From: Phymatolithon calcareum
Lineage: Eukaryota; Rhodophyta; Florideophyceae; Hapalidiales
Direction of reading: 5' to 3'
Assembly: GCA_977006965.1 (NCBI GenBank)
Contig: OZ345353.1
Location: 3,596,001-3,660,000 of the forward strand
DNA length: 64,000 nucleotides
Numbering within the stretch: the first letter of the stretch is position 1; every line of letters starts with the position of its first letter. Under the pieces are notes generated by a model. The model saw nothing but the letters and a program-made list of their open reading frames with translations, was not told the DNA's origin and did no database searches. Made by a program: the position numbers and the translations under genes. Shown here one piece after another: positions 32,455 through 43,570 of this stretch.

Positions 32455-34021
32455 ATGGTGCGCCCTGGCACAGAAAAAAAGGCGGAAAAGCGAAGAGCCG
32501 ATGCTGTTGCTGCGGTGCAGCAGAAAGTGATAACGTACAGGGCTGCAGCTGCCCGGTTCCATCTGCCGAGCTCAACCATTTGCGACGCTGTCGCCCGCGC
32601 CGCACGAGCGGCAGATGTACAAAACCCAGGCCGCGCCGGCCGCCGACCTGCACTGCGGGGGGAGGAGGAAGAGCTGGTGGTCGAGCTGCTGTCTCGGTAC
32701 TCTGACGCCGGCACGCTCCTGTCGAAAAAGCACGCCGTCGCGGCGTTAGGCATCATCATCGACAGGCTATCGCTGGAGCGCTGCAACAAGCTGCCGTTCA
32801 AGAACAGCATCCCTGGCAAACGCTTCATCCGAGAGTTTTACGAGCGCCATCAGCAGCGCTTGCACTACGCGCGACCGACGCGCCAAGTGGCTAAGCGCTA
32901 CGCTTCTGCCAACGCAGAGGCCCCGACCACCCACTTCGCTATACTGGGTAAGGTCATCAAGGATAATGACATTGTCGCGGCCCGGCTGTGGAACCTGGAC
33001 GAGACAGGTGGCACACTGGGTCGTGATGTCAGCGGCAACTCGATCATGCGGCGCTTTCTGCGGCCCGACGGCATCGCGGACGTGAAACTTGCTGATTTCA
33101 AGCGGGCGCACAGGGTCACCATGACGCCTGCTGTAAACGCTGTTGGTGGTTGCGGCCCCCCTCTTTGTTTTCAAGGGTACGACGTTGCCGTACAGGCAGG
33201 TGCTGCGGAACGGCAGCGTTTTTGTTGAGACGTACGCCCGGCTGCTGCAAAGGGACAGCATCATTGCCGTTCGCGAAAGGGGCGGCGGAGTTTACAGCGA
33301 AAACTTCTACAAGTGGGCAGAGCACTTCGATGATTCCGTGCGCTATCTCACTGCCGATGGCCGCAAAGTCCTGCTGACCTATGACGGTTACAGGTCGCAC
33401 ATGTCCCTCCGTGTTCTGGAGCTGCTGCACCGCAACAACTTGATTGCGTATGCCCTTTCTGCGCACACAAGCGGCAAAACCCAACCGTGCCATGTCGTGC
33501 TCTTTGGCGGCTTTAAAAAGGCGCTTAATGAAAGCCTTCAAGACGTCTGCCGCGTGGGTGAGTTGTACGTACTGGATACATTTGACTTTTGCAGTCCCCT
33601 CCGACAATCCTACCTGCACACGTTCACACTAAAGAACATTCTTGCCTCGTTTCGCCGGTCGGAGCTCTGGCCCCTGGATGCTAAAAGACTGCTCGGGGTG
33701 CCGTGCCCGCGCTCTCTGGATGATGTCGCTTGCGTCCTGTCTGTGATCGAGCTAGAAAAATTAATGGAAGAGCAGCGTGTGCTGGCGCGTGATGGCGTCA
33801 TCGGTAAAACAGTAACTATTACAGCATCGGGGTACGTGGACACCAGAAATTGTGCTGTGCTCACATCAGAACAAGCCCTCACTGCGGCAAGCGTCATGGC
33901 GACGCGCGATGAACAGAAGCGGCTGCGTGAGCAGCTGGAAGCGAACAGAAAATACCTTGCGGCTGCGCGGCGGGAACAGAGAGACAGAAAGCACATAGAA
34001 CGATCAGAGAGAGCGAAATGA
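32455..34021 (+). pseudogene. Pogo-type transposase, frameshifted
   Basis: Frame 1 (32455-33228) starts with a helix-turn-helix (ITYRAAAARFHLPSSTICDAV), then a CENP-B/Tc5-like DNA-binding region, then the first catalytic Asp in WNLDETGG. Frame 2 (33143-34021) continues with LLTYDGYRSHMS (second Asp). The expected third Asp in the Q-P-L-D-V-x-x-F motif is instead QPCHVVLFGGF. The frame change falls at a C run near 33157-33163. Base composition is clearly richer in GC than neighbours, suggesting a different origin. Inverted termini are not convincing (GCGCC-containing sequence near 32145 and 34210). It could be a source, now dead, for the pogo MITEs, but their ends are not shared. Confidence 0.8.
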
Positions 34022-35688
34022 GCTACACGAGCAAGACTGTGCAATATAGACGTCGCGCAGTACCGCGTGAATGTGCGGTCCATGAAAGAAAGGCGAGCCA
34101 TTGCGCGGCATCGGAAGTCTCTGCGGGATGCCGATTCTGTTCTTCCAACTGGTTGCTGAGGTGTAAAAAAGGATTAAAATTTTGATACTTTGCGTCCGAG
34201 TAATTGAGGCGCAAAATTGAGTTTTTGAGGGCCGGAACGGTTTCCGTCCTAATTCCGACGCCTGCCAGGAATTGCATCTGCTGCAATCGATTAGCAAAAA
34301 ATGATTATTAGCTGGTGACTACGCTTCGATTGATATAAAAATCGCTATTTTGTGATGTGTTTTTCCATTTTTTTAATTCTGAAAATTGCAGGAACCCCCC
34401 TTTATACCGCTTCCTTGTTATCAGTCTAAAAGTTTGGGACTGAAACTACGGCCTTTCTTGACTCGTAAGAGGGACGCCAATCTGTATTCTCAAGAAGGCC
34501 CCTTTGGCAATCCTGGCTTCAGACATGCCCGTTATTTAAAGATAAGCAGAAACGAATGCATGCCTTGTCTTATTCCATAGAAACATGGTAAGTATTAGAA
34601 CTGAAATGTTGAGAACACATTCTCTTTTTCCTCCAAACGTAGGAATGAGCATCGATATTTCGATATCAAAGACATATCTGATATCAACCCAATTTTTGCG
34701 ATATCAACTTGATATCAGACTTTTCGCAAAATATCTATGATATCGAGTCATACCATAAATTCAAAAATATTGCTTCAAAATCATAAATATGTCTTCCAGG
34801 AGACGAAGAGTGCCTCTTCGTGGAATAAGAGCATCTCCACCGGTCGACGTCAACGCCAAATTAGACAAGAAAATGGCGTTGGCGTCAGAAATATTTCTCC
34901 ACCGGCGACGCAAAGGCCAACCCAGGGACCGGTTTCGCCAAAAATCGAGGCCACTTTTTCTGAAATGGCTTCTATTTTTGGCAATGCGCCAATCGATACG
35001 GAAAGACTACACGCAGCTGTAGTAGGTAGAGCGACGTGTATCCCGTGGTAGCGAATGCCTGTGTCGAAGGGCTGAGTATGAGGACAGCGAGCGCGCGCAC
35101 GGATGGCGATTAGAAAGGGTACAAAGACCCCCAGACAGTTGTCAGATTGTTTTGTCTGGTCTCCCTCTTTTACTGTTGGCCAAGAGCCAAGAGATTATAA
35201 CGGTAAATGTGGAAGAATGTGATTGGACATTATAGTGACCAATTATTGATAAGAGGATGCAATCAGGGAGTTGGGTGCTACGCGTGTAGACAGTATGATG
35301 CCACACCCCCCGTCTTGACGTTATTTCGGTGCAAGACAAGAAAAGGCGGGGAAAAAGTACACGTGTTGATACATGTAGCTCTCAGTGGCATAAATTATCA
35401 AAATTGGCTGACAGTCGAGACAAGCCAGCGCACAACTGTTAAAGCAAACCAACTCCTCCACAAGCGAACAAAACGACCACGCGAGCGAGCAAAACAAAGC
35501 GACGTGCGCGACGCGAAATTGAGCCTGAGCGAGAGCGGCGCGCGTGCAGTGGACTTCGAGCTATCTGGGTTCGCCGCTTCACAATAACCACCACTGGGGA
35601 GCGTGGAGTGGGATGTGCTAGCGAGAAGTCTTTGATACAGACAGTCGGCCTCGTCAACCCCTCCAGCGGTTGGATAGTTGGGTGCACT
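34022..35688. other. hAT-end fragment and possible promoter region
   Basis: At about 34642 TAGGAATGAGCATCGATATTTCG resembles the hAT MITE termini at 25257; many GATATC motifs follow. No matching right end is found. The 500 bases before 35689 contain CGCGAGCGAGC and rising GC but no clear TATA box. Confidence 0.3.
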
Positions 35689-35805
35689 ATGGCGAACACG
35701 AAACAGAATGCGAAGAAGTCCACTGGCGGGGGAGCGTCAAGGGCGGAGCTCGCGATGAAGGCTGCCCGGGAGGTCAAGTACCCGGGGCCGCGAAAGTGCA
35801 CGTAG
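35689..35805 (+). CDS. 38-residue ORF resembling the histone H3 N-terminal tail
   Basis: From a true ATG the peptide starts MANTKQNAKKSTGG and continues GASRAELAMKAAR. Aligned without gaps to residues 1-26 of histone H3 (ARTKQTARKSTGG...), 18 of 26 positions are identical, including Lys4, Lys9-Ser10-Thr11, Lys23 and Arg26. Lys14, Lys18 and Lys27 positions are replaced. After Arg26 the similarity stops abruptly (EVKYPGPRKCT) and a TAG ends the frame. Homologous downstream sequence continues in the -1 frame. No histone fold follows. It is either a captured H3 tail or a mimic at the N-terminus of a larger protein now broken. Confidence 0.7.
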   Translation: MANTKQNAKKSTGGGASRAELAMKAAREVKYPGPRKCT

Positions 35806-36845
35806 GGTCGAGCCACGCAGGGAAGGAGGACTGCGGTTCTGCTTCGAACACACAAGGCTCGGCCCGAGATGCTTGGACGAAACGAGCTTCGTTGACGTTT
35901 TTGGACCGGGGGCCTCAATGCAAGCTGAGGGTTGCAGAAGTGGCGCGTTGGGGCTTTCTAGAGCAAGACGATGGACAAGCCGGTACTGCCGCGAGCTGGG
36001 CATTCCGATGGGTCAAACTTTCCGATGGTCAGGCCGAGGGGGATAGTGTAGGTCGGTATTACGTGTCCGCGGACAAAAGGGGCCAAAAGTGGTACCCGAT
36101 TCTTCTCCATACGATAGAAACGGAGAAGATCGCCGGCGTTCCGCTCGGAATTGGAGTAAAAGTGGCTCGCAGACACCACGTCTCAGACGGAGGGGTAGTG
36201 GTCCTGGGATCTGACCCGATGTACCTCTTTGTGGACGCCGTGGACCGCTCGCGTGTAGCCCACAAAGGACGATCATTGAGACTTGATCGGCCAGGAAGTC
36301 GGGGGGTGAGTAGAAATGCAAAGTCGTACTACCGTGTGGGATAGACGGTGCTCTACGGAACCGGGGGGAACACGACATGCGTACTGGTAGCAGTTCTGAA
36401 TGGGATAAGTACGGTTGGAAGAAAGGAAGATGCCGATGACGTGATGGGGAGTGTGATGCATGGTAGGGTGCCGGAGCCGCGTGTGCGTGATCTGGCAGAC
36501 CTGTCCAAATAGTTTTCCAACGCAGTGGGAAAGTACTCGCTGGTTCATGTGCCCGGACTTGTGGACCCAAGTCCGAACTGGCTCATGCAGCAAAAAAGCG
36601 GCATATTCCTCACATCGCTGCGTGGTGCAGGATTTGAGAACCACATGGTAGTTGTGGACGCCTCCAGGAAGCTTATCTTCGACGGAATGGAGCGCTGTGC
36701 GTTGAAGCTTTGTCCTCAGGCTTTAGCCGCATACCTGGGGGATGGCATCAGATTTGATTACATCGAAGAAGTGCGGATGATTCCGATTGTGACAGGCCGT
36801 CGGAGCAGGCCACGGAATCGGAAGAAGACGAAGAGAGATGAGTGA
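35806..36845 (+). pseudogene. Relative of the copia antisense ORF (papain-like candidate), broken
   Basis: The frame overlapping 35670-36344, and continuing past TAG at 36342 and TAG at 36510 to 36845, encodes one homologous protein. The segment TTCVLVAVLNG matches HECIKAAIINAV of the 54840 ORF. GIFLTSLRGAGFENHMVVVDA matches GVFIVRLRAVKGVDHAVVVDA. Both keep a Cys and a later His-x-Val-Val-Val-Asp, as in papain-like peptidases. The C-terminus is basic (RRSRPRNRKKTKRDE). Two in-frame stops and the upstream shift suggest a pseudogene; short introns bypassing the stops cannot be excluded. No LTRs are visible around it. Confidence 0.55.
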
Positions 36846-38429
36846 GATGCAAGCATGGCATAGTTGTGCCAAGGAGAATCGTGAATATGGGTAGCCTAGT
36901 ATATTGAAGCCGAGTTTAGATTAGATCTAAGCTAGAGATTATGTTGCGAGCAAAGTGCTCTATGCGCCTTTGATAATGTCAATACCTCGACTATACTCAT
37001 GGGAAGTTTGAAACAAACTAGGCTGTCTTAGCTGTTAAACCAGATACAATTTATTTGCGGATATGCAGTCTGAGAATTATCTCTAGACAAGGCTAATATT
37101 AAATAAAACTTTATTATGCCTAAAATTTAATTAATACTGAAACTAAAGTTATGGTACTACGCGAGCGAGCGAGCCGACAATTTTTATGGTATTATGTGCG
37201 ATGTCGAGTTATGGCACCTATGTTCTAAGAATGTAATTGGACGAGATTATCGAAATGATTAGAACACATTCATCTGGTTCTGTCATTTTATTGGACAAGA
37301 TTTGTCGAAATGATTGGACCACATTGATCGGGTTCTGTGATTTCATTGGACCACTCAGAGATTAAAATTTTTAGATTTTGCAACTTAAAATAATTGATGA
37401 ATTTTTGTGTTTGCCAATATTTTGGCCATTTTTGGACGGTTTAGAATTTCTGCAGATTGCCGCCTTCTTTGAGACTTTCAAAGAGGCGTTTTGACCCGCC
37501 TCCTTGACTTAAAAGAATATTTGCAGATTTTGCATTTTAAATTGAATTGCCATCCCACGAGTCCCAACAGCAAGCCAAGCAAGGGTACATAGAAAGGTGT
37601 TACAGTGCGATAAGCCTCTCAGATGTTAATTAGACGAAGAGTGTTTCAAGGTAAACTGAAGTCCATCCATCTATGTGCTGGGGAGGATGATCCTCCCCAC
37701 CACCGCCCACAGTGCTGCACATACCCTTCATTACACTGAGAGCACGACGCGTGACGTACCTCTGTCCCCGTCAATCCGAACCGCTACTGGCGCAACTCCT
37801 TGCAGCAACGAATAGCAAGCCTGCCCCGTGTCATTACACGCTCCATTGACATTCTCCCCGTCCATCTCTACGCGAAAGCCTTTGTTGGACGCTGCGAGAA
37901 CGGGCGCAGTGTGTCCTCTTGTTCTCACCTCGCACTACATATGGCCAGATTCGCAGCGTCACCTAACCCAAGAACAATAAGCGCCTTCTTTCGCATGCTA
38001 TTTGTGATATTTAATCCATGAGACGCGCTTCAAGGAACTCCATAATCGTGAAAATAATAAAACCCCAGGTAAGCGTGACTGATCCGACACTGGCAAAACT
38101 GGAAAATGCGTTGGCGAAATCATTGGCACCGAAACCTCAAGCCATTGCGACGAGAAGAAAGACAGGGAAATGCAGTATATCTGTTGTCGACAACAGAGTT
38201 GATACGCACACCATCCAAGAAAAGGGATTTTGCAACGAGAGGTGGAGCTGTACACCCGCAGAATCGAGGAGAATGTGTGTGGAGATCCAATGTAAATTTA
38301 TTACAACTTGACGCGCAAGGCGTACCAGCAGTCCTTCCTCGTGCTGTGGCGTTGCATCATCGAAGTGTGGACTAGTGTGGGCATGTAAATGCAGTGAATA
38401 ACCTGAGATTACTGATGCAAATAGGCAGT
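36846..38429. other. AT-rich intergenic sequence with 54-bp tandem repeat
   Basis: Two diverged copies of a 54-bp unit starting TTGGAC(G/A)AGATT lie at 37237-37345, with a partial third. A minus-strand frame at 37731-37928 has one ankyrin-like stretch (GHTAPVLAASNKGF) but only one repeat, so I do not call it. Confidence 0.35.
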
Positions 38430-39250
38430 GATGGTGTATGTATAGATCAGCGTCGCGCCGCGCAGCTGCGGAGGCGTGCCGTAAAGGAGTGCCATCCGAG
38501 GGCACTGTTCATCCTGCACTCTTATTTCAGTATGGCAGAGTGGATGATCCGACAGATGTACCACATGCCGTGCAACTCTACACACGATCCGTTGAAGAGG
38601 GTGTCATCTTGGGCGCGTTGGTGAGCCTTTAACACCGGCTACGAGACATCGCGGGCGTACAAGCAGATCTTCATCGTGCCGTTGAGTAATACAAGCGTGC
38701 CACTGACGAGGGATTCGTGAATGTAATGACATGGCGGAAGTGTTGCAAGACAGTATGCACAGCATGCCGGAAGACCTGATTAGCACTGCAGTGTTGGGTA
38801 CCCGCGCCGTTGAAAAGGTGTACAGGTGCTGTGATCAAGCTAATTATCCAGTTTCAGCGATCCAAAGAGTTTTAATCCCATGCAATCAACGAAGGCATAG
38901 AGGAGAGTGCCGTTGATAGCATAGGATATTGTTGAGCAGGAGATGTGCATCTCCTCCGCATTAAAGCATTGAGGCTTACAGGCTTTCTTGAAAGCCTTAG
39001 AACGAATTTTCCGTCCGGCGTGCCACAACAAGGATGTACAAGCTGATCTTGGTCACGACTTTGAGCTGTTCAACCTCATAGTTGAAAAGCGCTGAAATCT
39101 AAATGTCATGCTCGTCGTTTAAAACATGTTACCGAGCGGGAATTGCACCAGACGCGATTCGTGCCCTGGAGATTTACACTCGTGCGATTGAAGAGGGTCA
39201 TGTTTTGTCCACAATGGTGGAACTGGCTCACTTATCGACGTTGGTGTCAC
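38430..39250 (+). pseudogene. Decayed Sel1-like repeat protein
   Basis: Several fragments in shifting frames fit the Sel1 repeat pattern. These include FQYGRVDDPTDVPHAVQLYT, then RSVEEGVILGAL; later EYKRATDEGFVN, and PDAIRALEIYTRAIEEGHV. Sel1 repeats form alpha-solenoids that bind proteins. Stops and frameshifts occur between repeats, so the gene is dead. Confidence 0.55.
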
Positions 39251-39869
39251 ATACGGTAGGAAGGACGCTGTGCTTTGGATCTCAAACGGCACAGGAAGGG
39301 TTAAGCACAAGGGAGCTGTCAATACTGACTTCTGCTCCTTCTGGAACCCCCCCTCACTTGGGGGAAAAGCTCAATTTGAGAAGTGGTATTTTTCACCTAC
39401 GACAATACTGCAATGCCTCGTTTGGTTCTGTAGTGAACAGTGCTTTAGTCAAACACCAGCTGTGTTTTTTGGAGGGAAAAATGTGAAGTAGCTCTGATAC
39501 TTCTCCTTGATCCACGTTTTGTGCATATCCTCGAATTCGTCTGACAAGCTCAACTCACAACGCTCCGCACTACCCACTCTGAAACCGTGGACAAGAAGGA
39601 GCTCGTGCTACAGGTGGGCGACTATTTATGAATCAAGCTTTAATGACGTTAACTTCGTGATCTCCCACAACATGTGAATGGAGAAGGCACACATTTTTTA
39701 CGCTGCTAGGCGCTTGGTGCAGCATCGGATCGCGTTCGACCCATGGAAAAAGCACTGGTTCGGGGATGTATGGTAGTTGCGAAAACGATGGTAGCATCAC
39801 GAATTTTTCAGTCCTTAGTGAACAGCTAGTACAGGATGATTTGGTGCTGTTTGACCTCGTGGCTATGTC

Positions 39870-40236
39870 GTGCCGAAAGCACAAGAACCCTACTTGCCGT
39901 TCGAAATGATGGCCCGTCATTGCTCATCGTGTGGACACAACGGCCTCCTCTCACAGCCATGCGGTAGGGCCAGCATCCACGAGACGAAGCGAAAGCACAT
40001 CGACAAAGCGGATCAGTCCACGATCATCGACATCACCGCCTTCGATGACTGAGATGCTATCCATAGTTGTGAAGAGAAGCTAAACTAGTGCTATAGAAGA
40101 CGCAAAAAATTTTCTGTCGCAGAGAGTGCTCTGAGAAAGGGTAGTATATTTTGCTAGGGGTGAGTAGTAGGTTTGGCTAAGGGTGTCTATTTAGTGTACT
40201 TTTACCACTATTGGTGGCCATTTAGCGAATTTCCTC
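39870..40236 (+). mobile_element. MULE-like fragment: zinc knuckle and right terminus
   Basis: The frame 39870-40052 has RHCSSCGHNGLLSQPC and an acidic end, the counterpart of 13295-13528. It is followed at about 40188-40236 by GTACTTTTACCACTATTGGTGG...GCGAATTTCCTC, the same terminus as 13123-14108. The left end was not found, so the copy is truncated or the left part decayed. Confidence 0.6.
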
Positions 40237-41378
40237 GAAAATATACTAAGAGCCGTTTGATTGCGGTGCAGGAGCGGAAGCAGCATGTTCGTGGTCGGTA
40301 CAGTTCAGGCACCTTTATGGTGATACGAGATTGTATCCTCGAGCATGGACAAAATCTGGCTTCCTGCTAGAAATTATCATATCGATGTCCTCTGCTTTTT
40401 TCCAGCAGTATGATCTCGTGGCGCATAGCCTTCTGCTCGTAATTAAGTGGATTTTATTTAGAAGGTACCATGTGTCCCAATTGAAGGCAAGTCGGCACCT
40501 TTCTTGCTTATCTACTTTATCATCGATTCTTTTTCTTATTGTCTCTTTATCTTGCTTTTTGATTCATCCTTACTGATTCTTTCTTCTTTGATACTTCTCT
40601 TTGATTCATGCTTTTCTTTAAGAGTTGATTTTTTGCGGGGAAAGACCAACCTTGATAGCCTTCTGCTCGACATCCTCAAGAAAGTGAACGATATGTGCAC
40701 AAGTGTTGAAACAGCTTGGTACCTCGAACACAAAAGACTATTGTCAACCGGCTGAGGGGGTAGACATGCCGATGATCGGCTTCCTCTTGCTCTATGTCAT
40801 CCCTAGGGATGACATAGCAGTTTTGATAGGACACTCGTACGAAATCCTTATTTTCCGCTTGTTTCCCTCGCAATTTCGAAGTCATTTCCACTGAAGACAT
40901 AGAGTCTGATGTCATCCCTAGGGATGACATATAGGGCAAGACAAAATACTATTTTTTGAGTATGTTCTAAGGGTGTCCCCGGTCTCTCAGGAAGAGCTGG
41001 GAATCAATTTTCTTCATTGAAAAAACAAGCCGGTTTCCAATCATGCTCTCGAGGCATCAATCACTCTCAGATCTGAGAATGTTCTAAGGGTACACCTGGT
41101 CTCTCAGGAAGAGATGGGAATCAATATTCTTCATTGAAAAGACAGGTTGGTTTCCAATTATTCCCTCCAGGCACCAATCACTCTCAGATAATTAGCTTCG
41201 AATCTCGACTTTTCTTTAGTTGAATATCATTCCCTTCGTGGTCATGTGGCACAGGTGTCCTCGGCGGAGCATCATCAATCACAAGAGCATGTTCGGCAAC
41301 CGGAGTTGTAAACAATATTGCAATCTATTTTTATTAAAACTAGATCGATGAGCATGAAGTTACCGATTCATCTGGAGG
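40237..41378. other. Palindromes and tandem repeat flanking the recombinase gene
   Basis: A 26-bp perfect palindrome CTATGTCATCCCTAGGGATG... is at 40792-40817, and its 22-bp core recurs at 40909-40930. A unit beginning TTGTCAACCGGCTGAGGGGG lies at 40741-40790. Two imperfect 117-bp tandem copies (TGTTCTAAGGGT...CACTCTCAGAT) occupy 40963-41190. Nothing here is clearly coding. Confidence 0.65.
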
Positions 41379-43220
41379 TCATTTGCAAGTGTCAGGGTTC
41401 TTAATTGGATGGTTATTAATGACAACACTAATAGTGCTTCCGGAAACGTCGCGCAAGGTGGAGAGAAAAGAAAGAGAAGAGCTTCCAGTTGTAGACATAT
41501 GGCGCGCCGCCTCAAGGTTTTCCGGAGTACCATGAATCGATGGAGTAGGAGCCAGGGAAGTGCGCAAGCGGAGACTCTCTTTGTGCGTCTCAGCACCAAT
41601 CGCCTCATGTTTAGCCTTCTTCAGATTCCGTGGTAGCTGGCAAGGTGGTTCTTCCAGGAATATGTCTCGCTGCTGCTGCTGTCCCTCCTCTCCATCTAAA
41701 TTTTGATAGTTCTGAAGGCTGCGAGGATCGCGGTGCCCCGTTCGCATGCTCACTGACGAGTCAGCGTGTCCCGATGCAAGGAGTAGAGATGTTACAGTTG
41801 CGCGGATTCCGTGTGTGACCATTCCCCCCTTCGCACCGGATCCTTTGATCCCAACTTCATTGCAAACATTGCCGACAATCCTTCCAAATGAGTTCTTCCC
41901 AAGATGCTGCTTCTTAAAGAATTTTGAAAACTTTGTAGCACGCGAGTTTACACCAAGAAAAAACCGATCACTGCCACAATCGATCGCACGACGCACACTC
42001 AGGTAATCATCGATGTCTTGGTACAAGTTTAAGATACCACCCAGCGCTGTGCGGTTCCAAACTAAAAATTGCGTGGGTTTGTCGCGCACAGCGCGCATAC
42101 CGCCCCGATTAGTCTTAGAAGCCCCTGCTCTGCTTCCGATAACTGCAGAAATGCGATAAACCCATTCACCACGGATCTTCTCCTTGGTAAACTGCCGTGT
42201 GAGGAGAAGGGCGAGGGAGGTTGGGCGCATTGCGGTGACCAGCGCAACGTCGAAAACGAGCCTGTTGAGGAAGCCGATTGGGGTTTCTCGGGAAAGAGCA
42301 GACGACGAGTAAAGTAGCGCAAGATCTTCGTGTGACAAAATATTATGGCTCTCTGTGAAGGCCCCTCGGGCTTGCTGATCGGAAAGCTTGTTGTCGATCA
42401 CAGCTACAAGACCCAGGCTCGGGCAATTGAAAATCGGACCACTTAGCAGCTTCAGATTGTAACCCCGCTTGTCCGCAAAATATCGTTGGATGCCGAGAAC
42501 GTACCCCTTCATCGTCGACGGTTTCACTTCCTTGTCTGTCTTATCGCTTCTATAATTCACTACAAACTCGATCAGGTGATAGCGCACTCTTCTTAGCTGG
42601 TCCTCCGTCCAGTTGGTCCATCCCTGGGGTAAGAATGTTTTAAACCCATCAAAGAACAGAATCAGTCGCGCCATCTCAAACTTGCGCTCCAAACTAGACT
42701 CTTCTCCGTTCCGGCACAAAAAGCGCGCGAGGGCGCGCATGGAGTACTCGCTGCTCTTTTCTGTGTTGTCGGGAACACGAACACCCAAGAATCGCTCCGT
42801 CTCTTTTGTGTGGTGCATAGGCGGTTCTAGTGTGATGTTCAGCGTACGTGTCTCTGGGACTTCTGCGGACGGTGCGAATGCAGGTGGCGCAAAGTCTGGG
42901 ACCGGATTTGCCCTCAGCGCTGGGTGCGGGGCGGAAGCATTCCCTGGATTTGACGGCGAGATTGGAGCTACGAGTGCCGCGTGCCCCGGCCCTGTCGCCA
43001 GTGAGCTTTGAGGGGTTCGTGTACGCGGGAGCAGCGGGATCGTAGGCTCTTGTGGCTTAGGAGGCGCGAAGGTGGACGCTGACGGGCGGAAGGAACCATT
43101 CTCCGCTTCAATGTCCGACCATTCGGAGTCAATAATCTGGTCTAGGAGAGCTCCGGTCGCTGAAGGATCGCGGGTTGTTTTCTCCATAGCGTCAAGGTAG
43201 ACACTGTTCTGGTTTGTCAA
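41379..43220 (-). CDS. Tyrosine recombinase of a Crypton-like element
   Basis: 613 residues. The first 130 are low-complexity, Pro/Ala-rich. A SAM-like N-terminal DNA-binding region follows (about 150-290). The catalytic domain shows the first Arg in VTAMRPTSLALLL, HGIRATVTSLL (His-x-x-Arg), TGHRDPRSLQNYQ (Gly-His and nucleophile Tyr). All signature residues of tyrosine recombinases are present. No RT or RNase H accompanies it, which favours a Crypton-type DNA transposon over DIRS or Ngaro, though it could also be a domesticated gene. The frame is intact, so the enzyme may be active. Unusual palindromes and repeats lie on both sides. Confidence 0.85.
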   Translation of the reverse strand: MTNQNSVYLDAMEKTTRDPSATGALLDQIIDSEWSDIEAENGSFRPSASTFAPPKPQEPTIPLLPRTRTPQSSLATGPGHAALVAPISPSNPGNASAPHPALRANPVPDFAPPAFAPSAEVPETRTLNITLEPPMHHTKETERFLGVRVPDNTEKSSEYSMRALARFLCRNGEESSLERKFEMARLILFFDGFKTFLPQGWTNWTEDQLRRVRYHLIEFVVNYRSDKTDKEVKPSTMKGYVLGIQRYFADKRGYNLKLLSGPIFNCPSLGLVAVIDNKLSDQQARGAFTESHNILSHEDLALLYSSSALSRETPIGFLNRLVFDVALVTAMRPTSLALLLTRQFTKEKIRGEWVYRISAVIGSRAGASKTNRGGMRAVRDKPTQFLVWNRTALGGILNLYQDIDDYLSVRRAIDCGSDRFFLGVNSRATKFSKFFKKQHLGKNSFGRIVGNVCNEVGIKGSGAKGGMVTHGIRATVTSLLLASGHADSSVSMRTGHRDPRSLQNYQNLDGEEGQQQQRDIFLEEPPCQLPRNLKKAKHEAIGAETHKESLRLRTSLAPTPSIHGTPENLEAARHMSTTGSSSLSFLSTLRDVSGSTISVVINNHPIKNPDTCK

Positions 43221-43275
43221 CTACATAATTTGGCTCCGAGGGAGTAATGCCGCAGCGCTGTGCGGATGTGAGGAG

Positions 43276-43565
43276 TTGTCAACCGGCTGAGGGGACAGAC
43301 ATCTGCTATCTCTTGCAACTGATGTGAAGAGTTATGGCCCCTCAGAAGTGTACGGCATTACGTGAGGAGTTATGACACAGAGGCAATCAGTTGCAAGAGG
43401 AAGCCGATGTCTACCCCCTCAGCCGGTTGACAAGCGTAACAAATCAGTTACTGCCAGTTGAAGTGCCAAATATGTAGATTGCGTCGCCATCGAAATCTCT
43501 GAAATGATAGGCACATGAATCAGTTGCAAGAGGAAGCCGATGTCTACCCCCTCAGCCGGTTGACA
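43276..43565. repeat. Repeat units related to 40741, in both orientations
   Basis: The unit TTGTCAACCGGCTGAGGGG is at 43276-43320 in the same orientation as at 40741. It is inverted at 43386-43433 and 43518-43565 (GCCGATGTCTACCCCCTCAG). Four copies bracket the recombinase gene. Confidence 0.7.
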
Positions 43566-43570
43566 AGCGT

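Noticed and set aside
35806-36845. Reassigned TAG codon in this organism
   Set aside because: Three TAG codons in one decaying locus are not enough; intact genes here end in ordinary stop codons and show no in-frame TAG.
37731-37928. Ankyrin-repeat protein on the minus strand
   Set aside because: Only one weak repeat-like stretch (GHTAPVLAASNKGF) is visible; not enough for a call.
41379-43220. DIRS or Ngaro retrotransposon
   Set aside because: No reverse transcriptase or RNase H accompanies the tyrosine recombinase.
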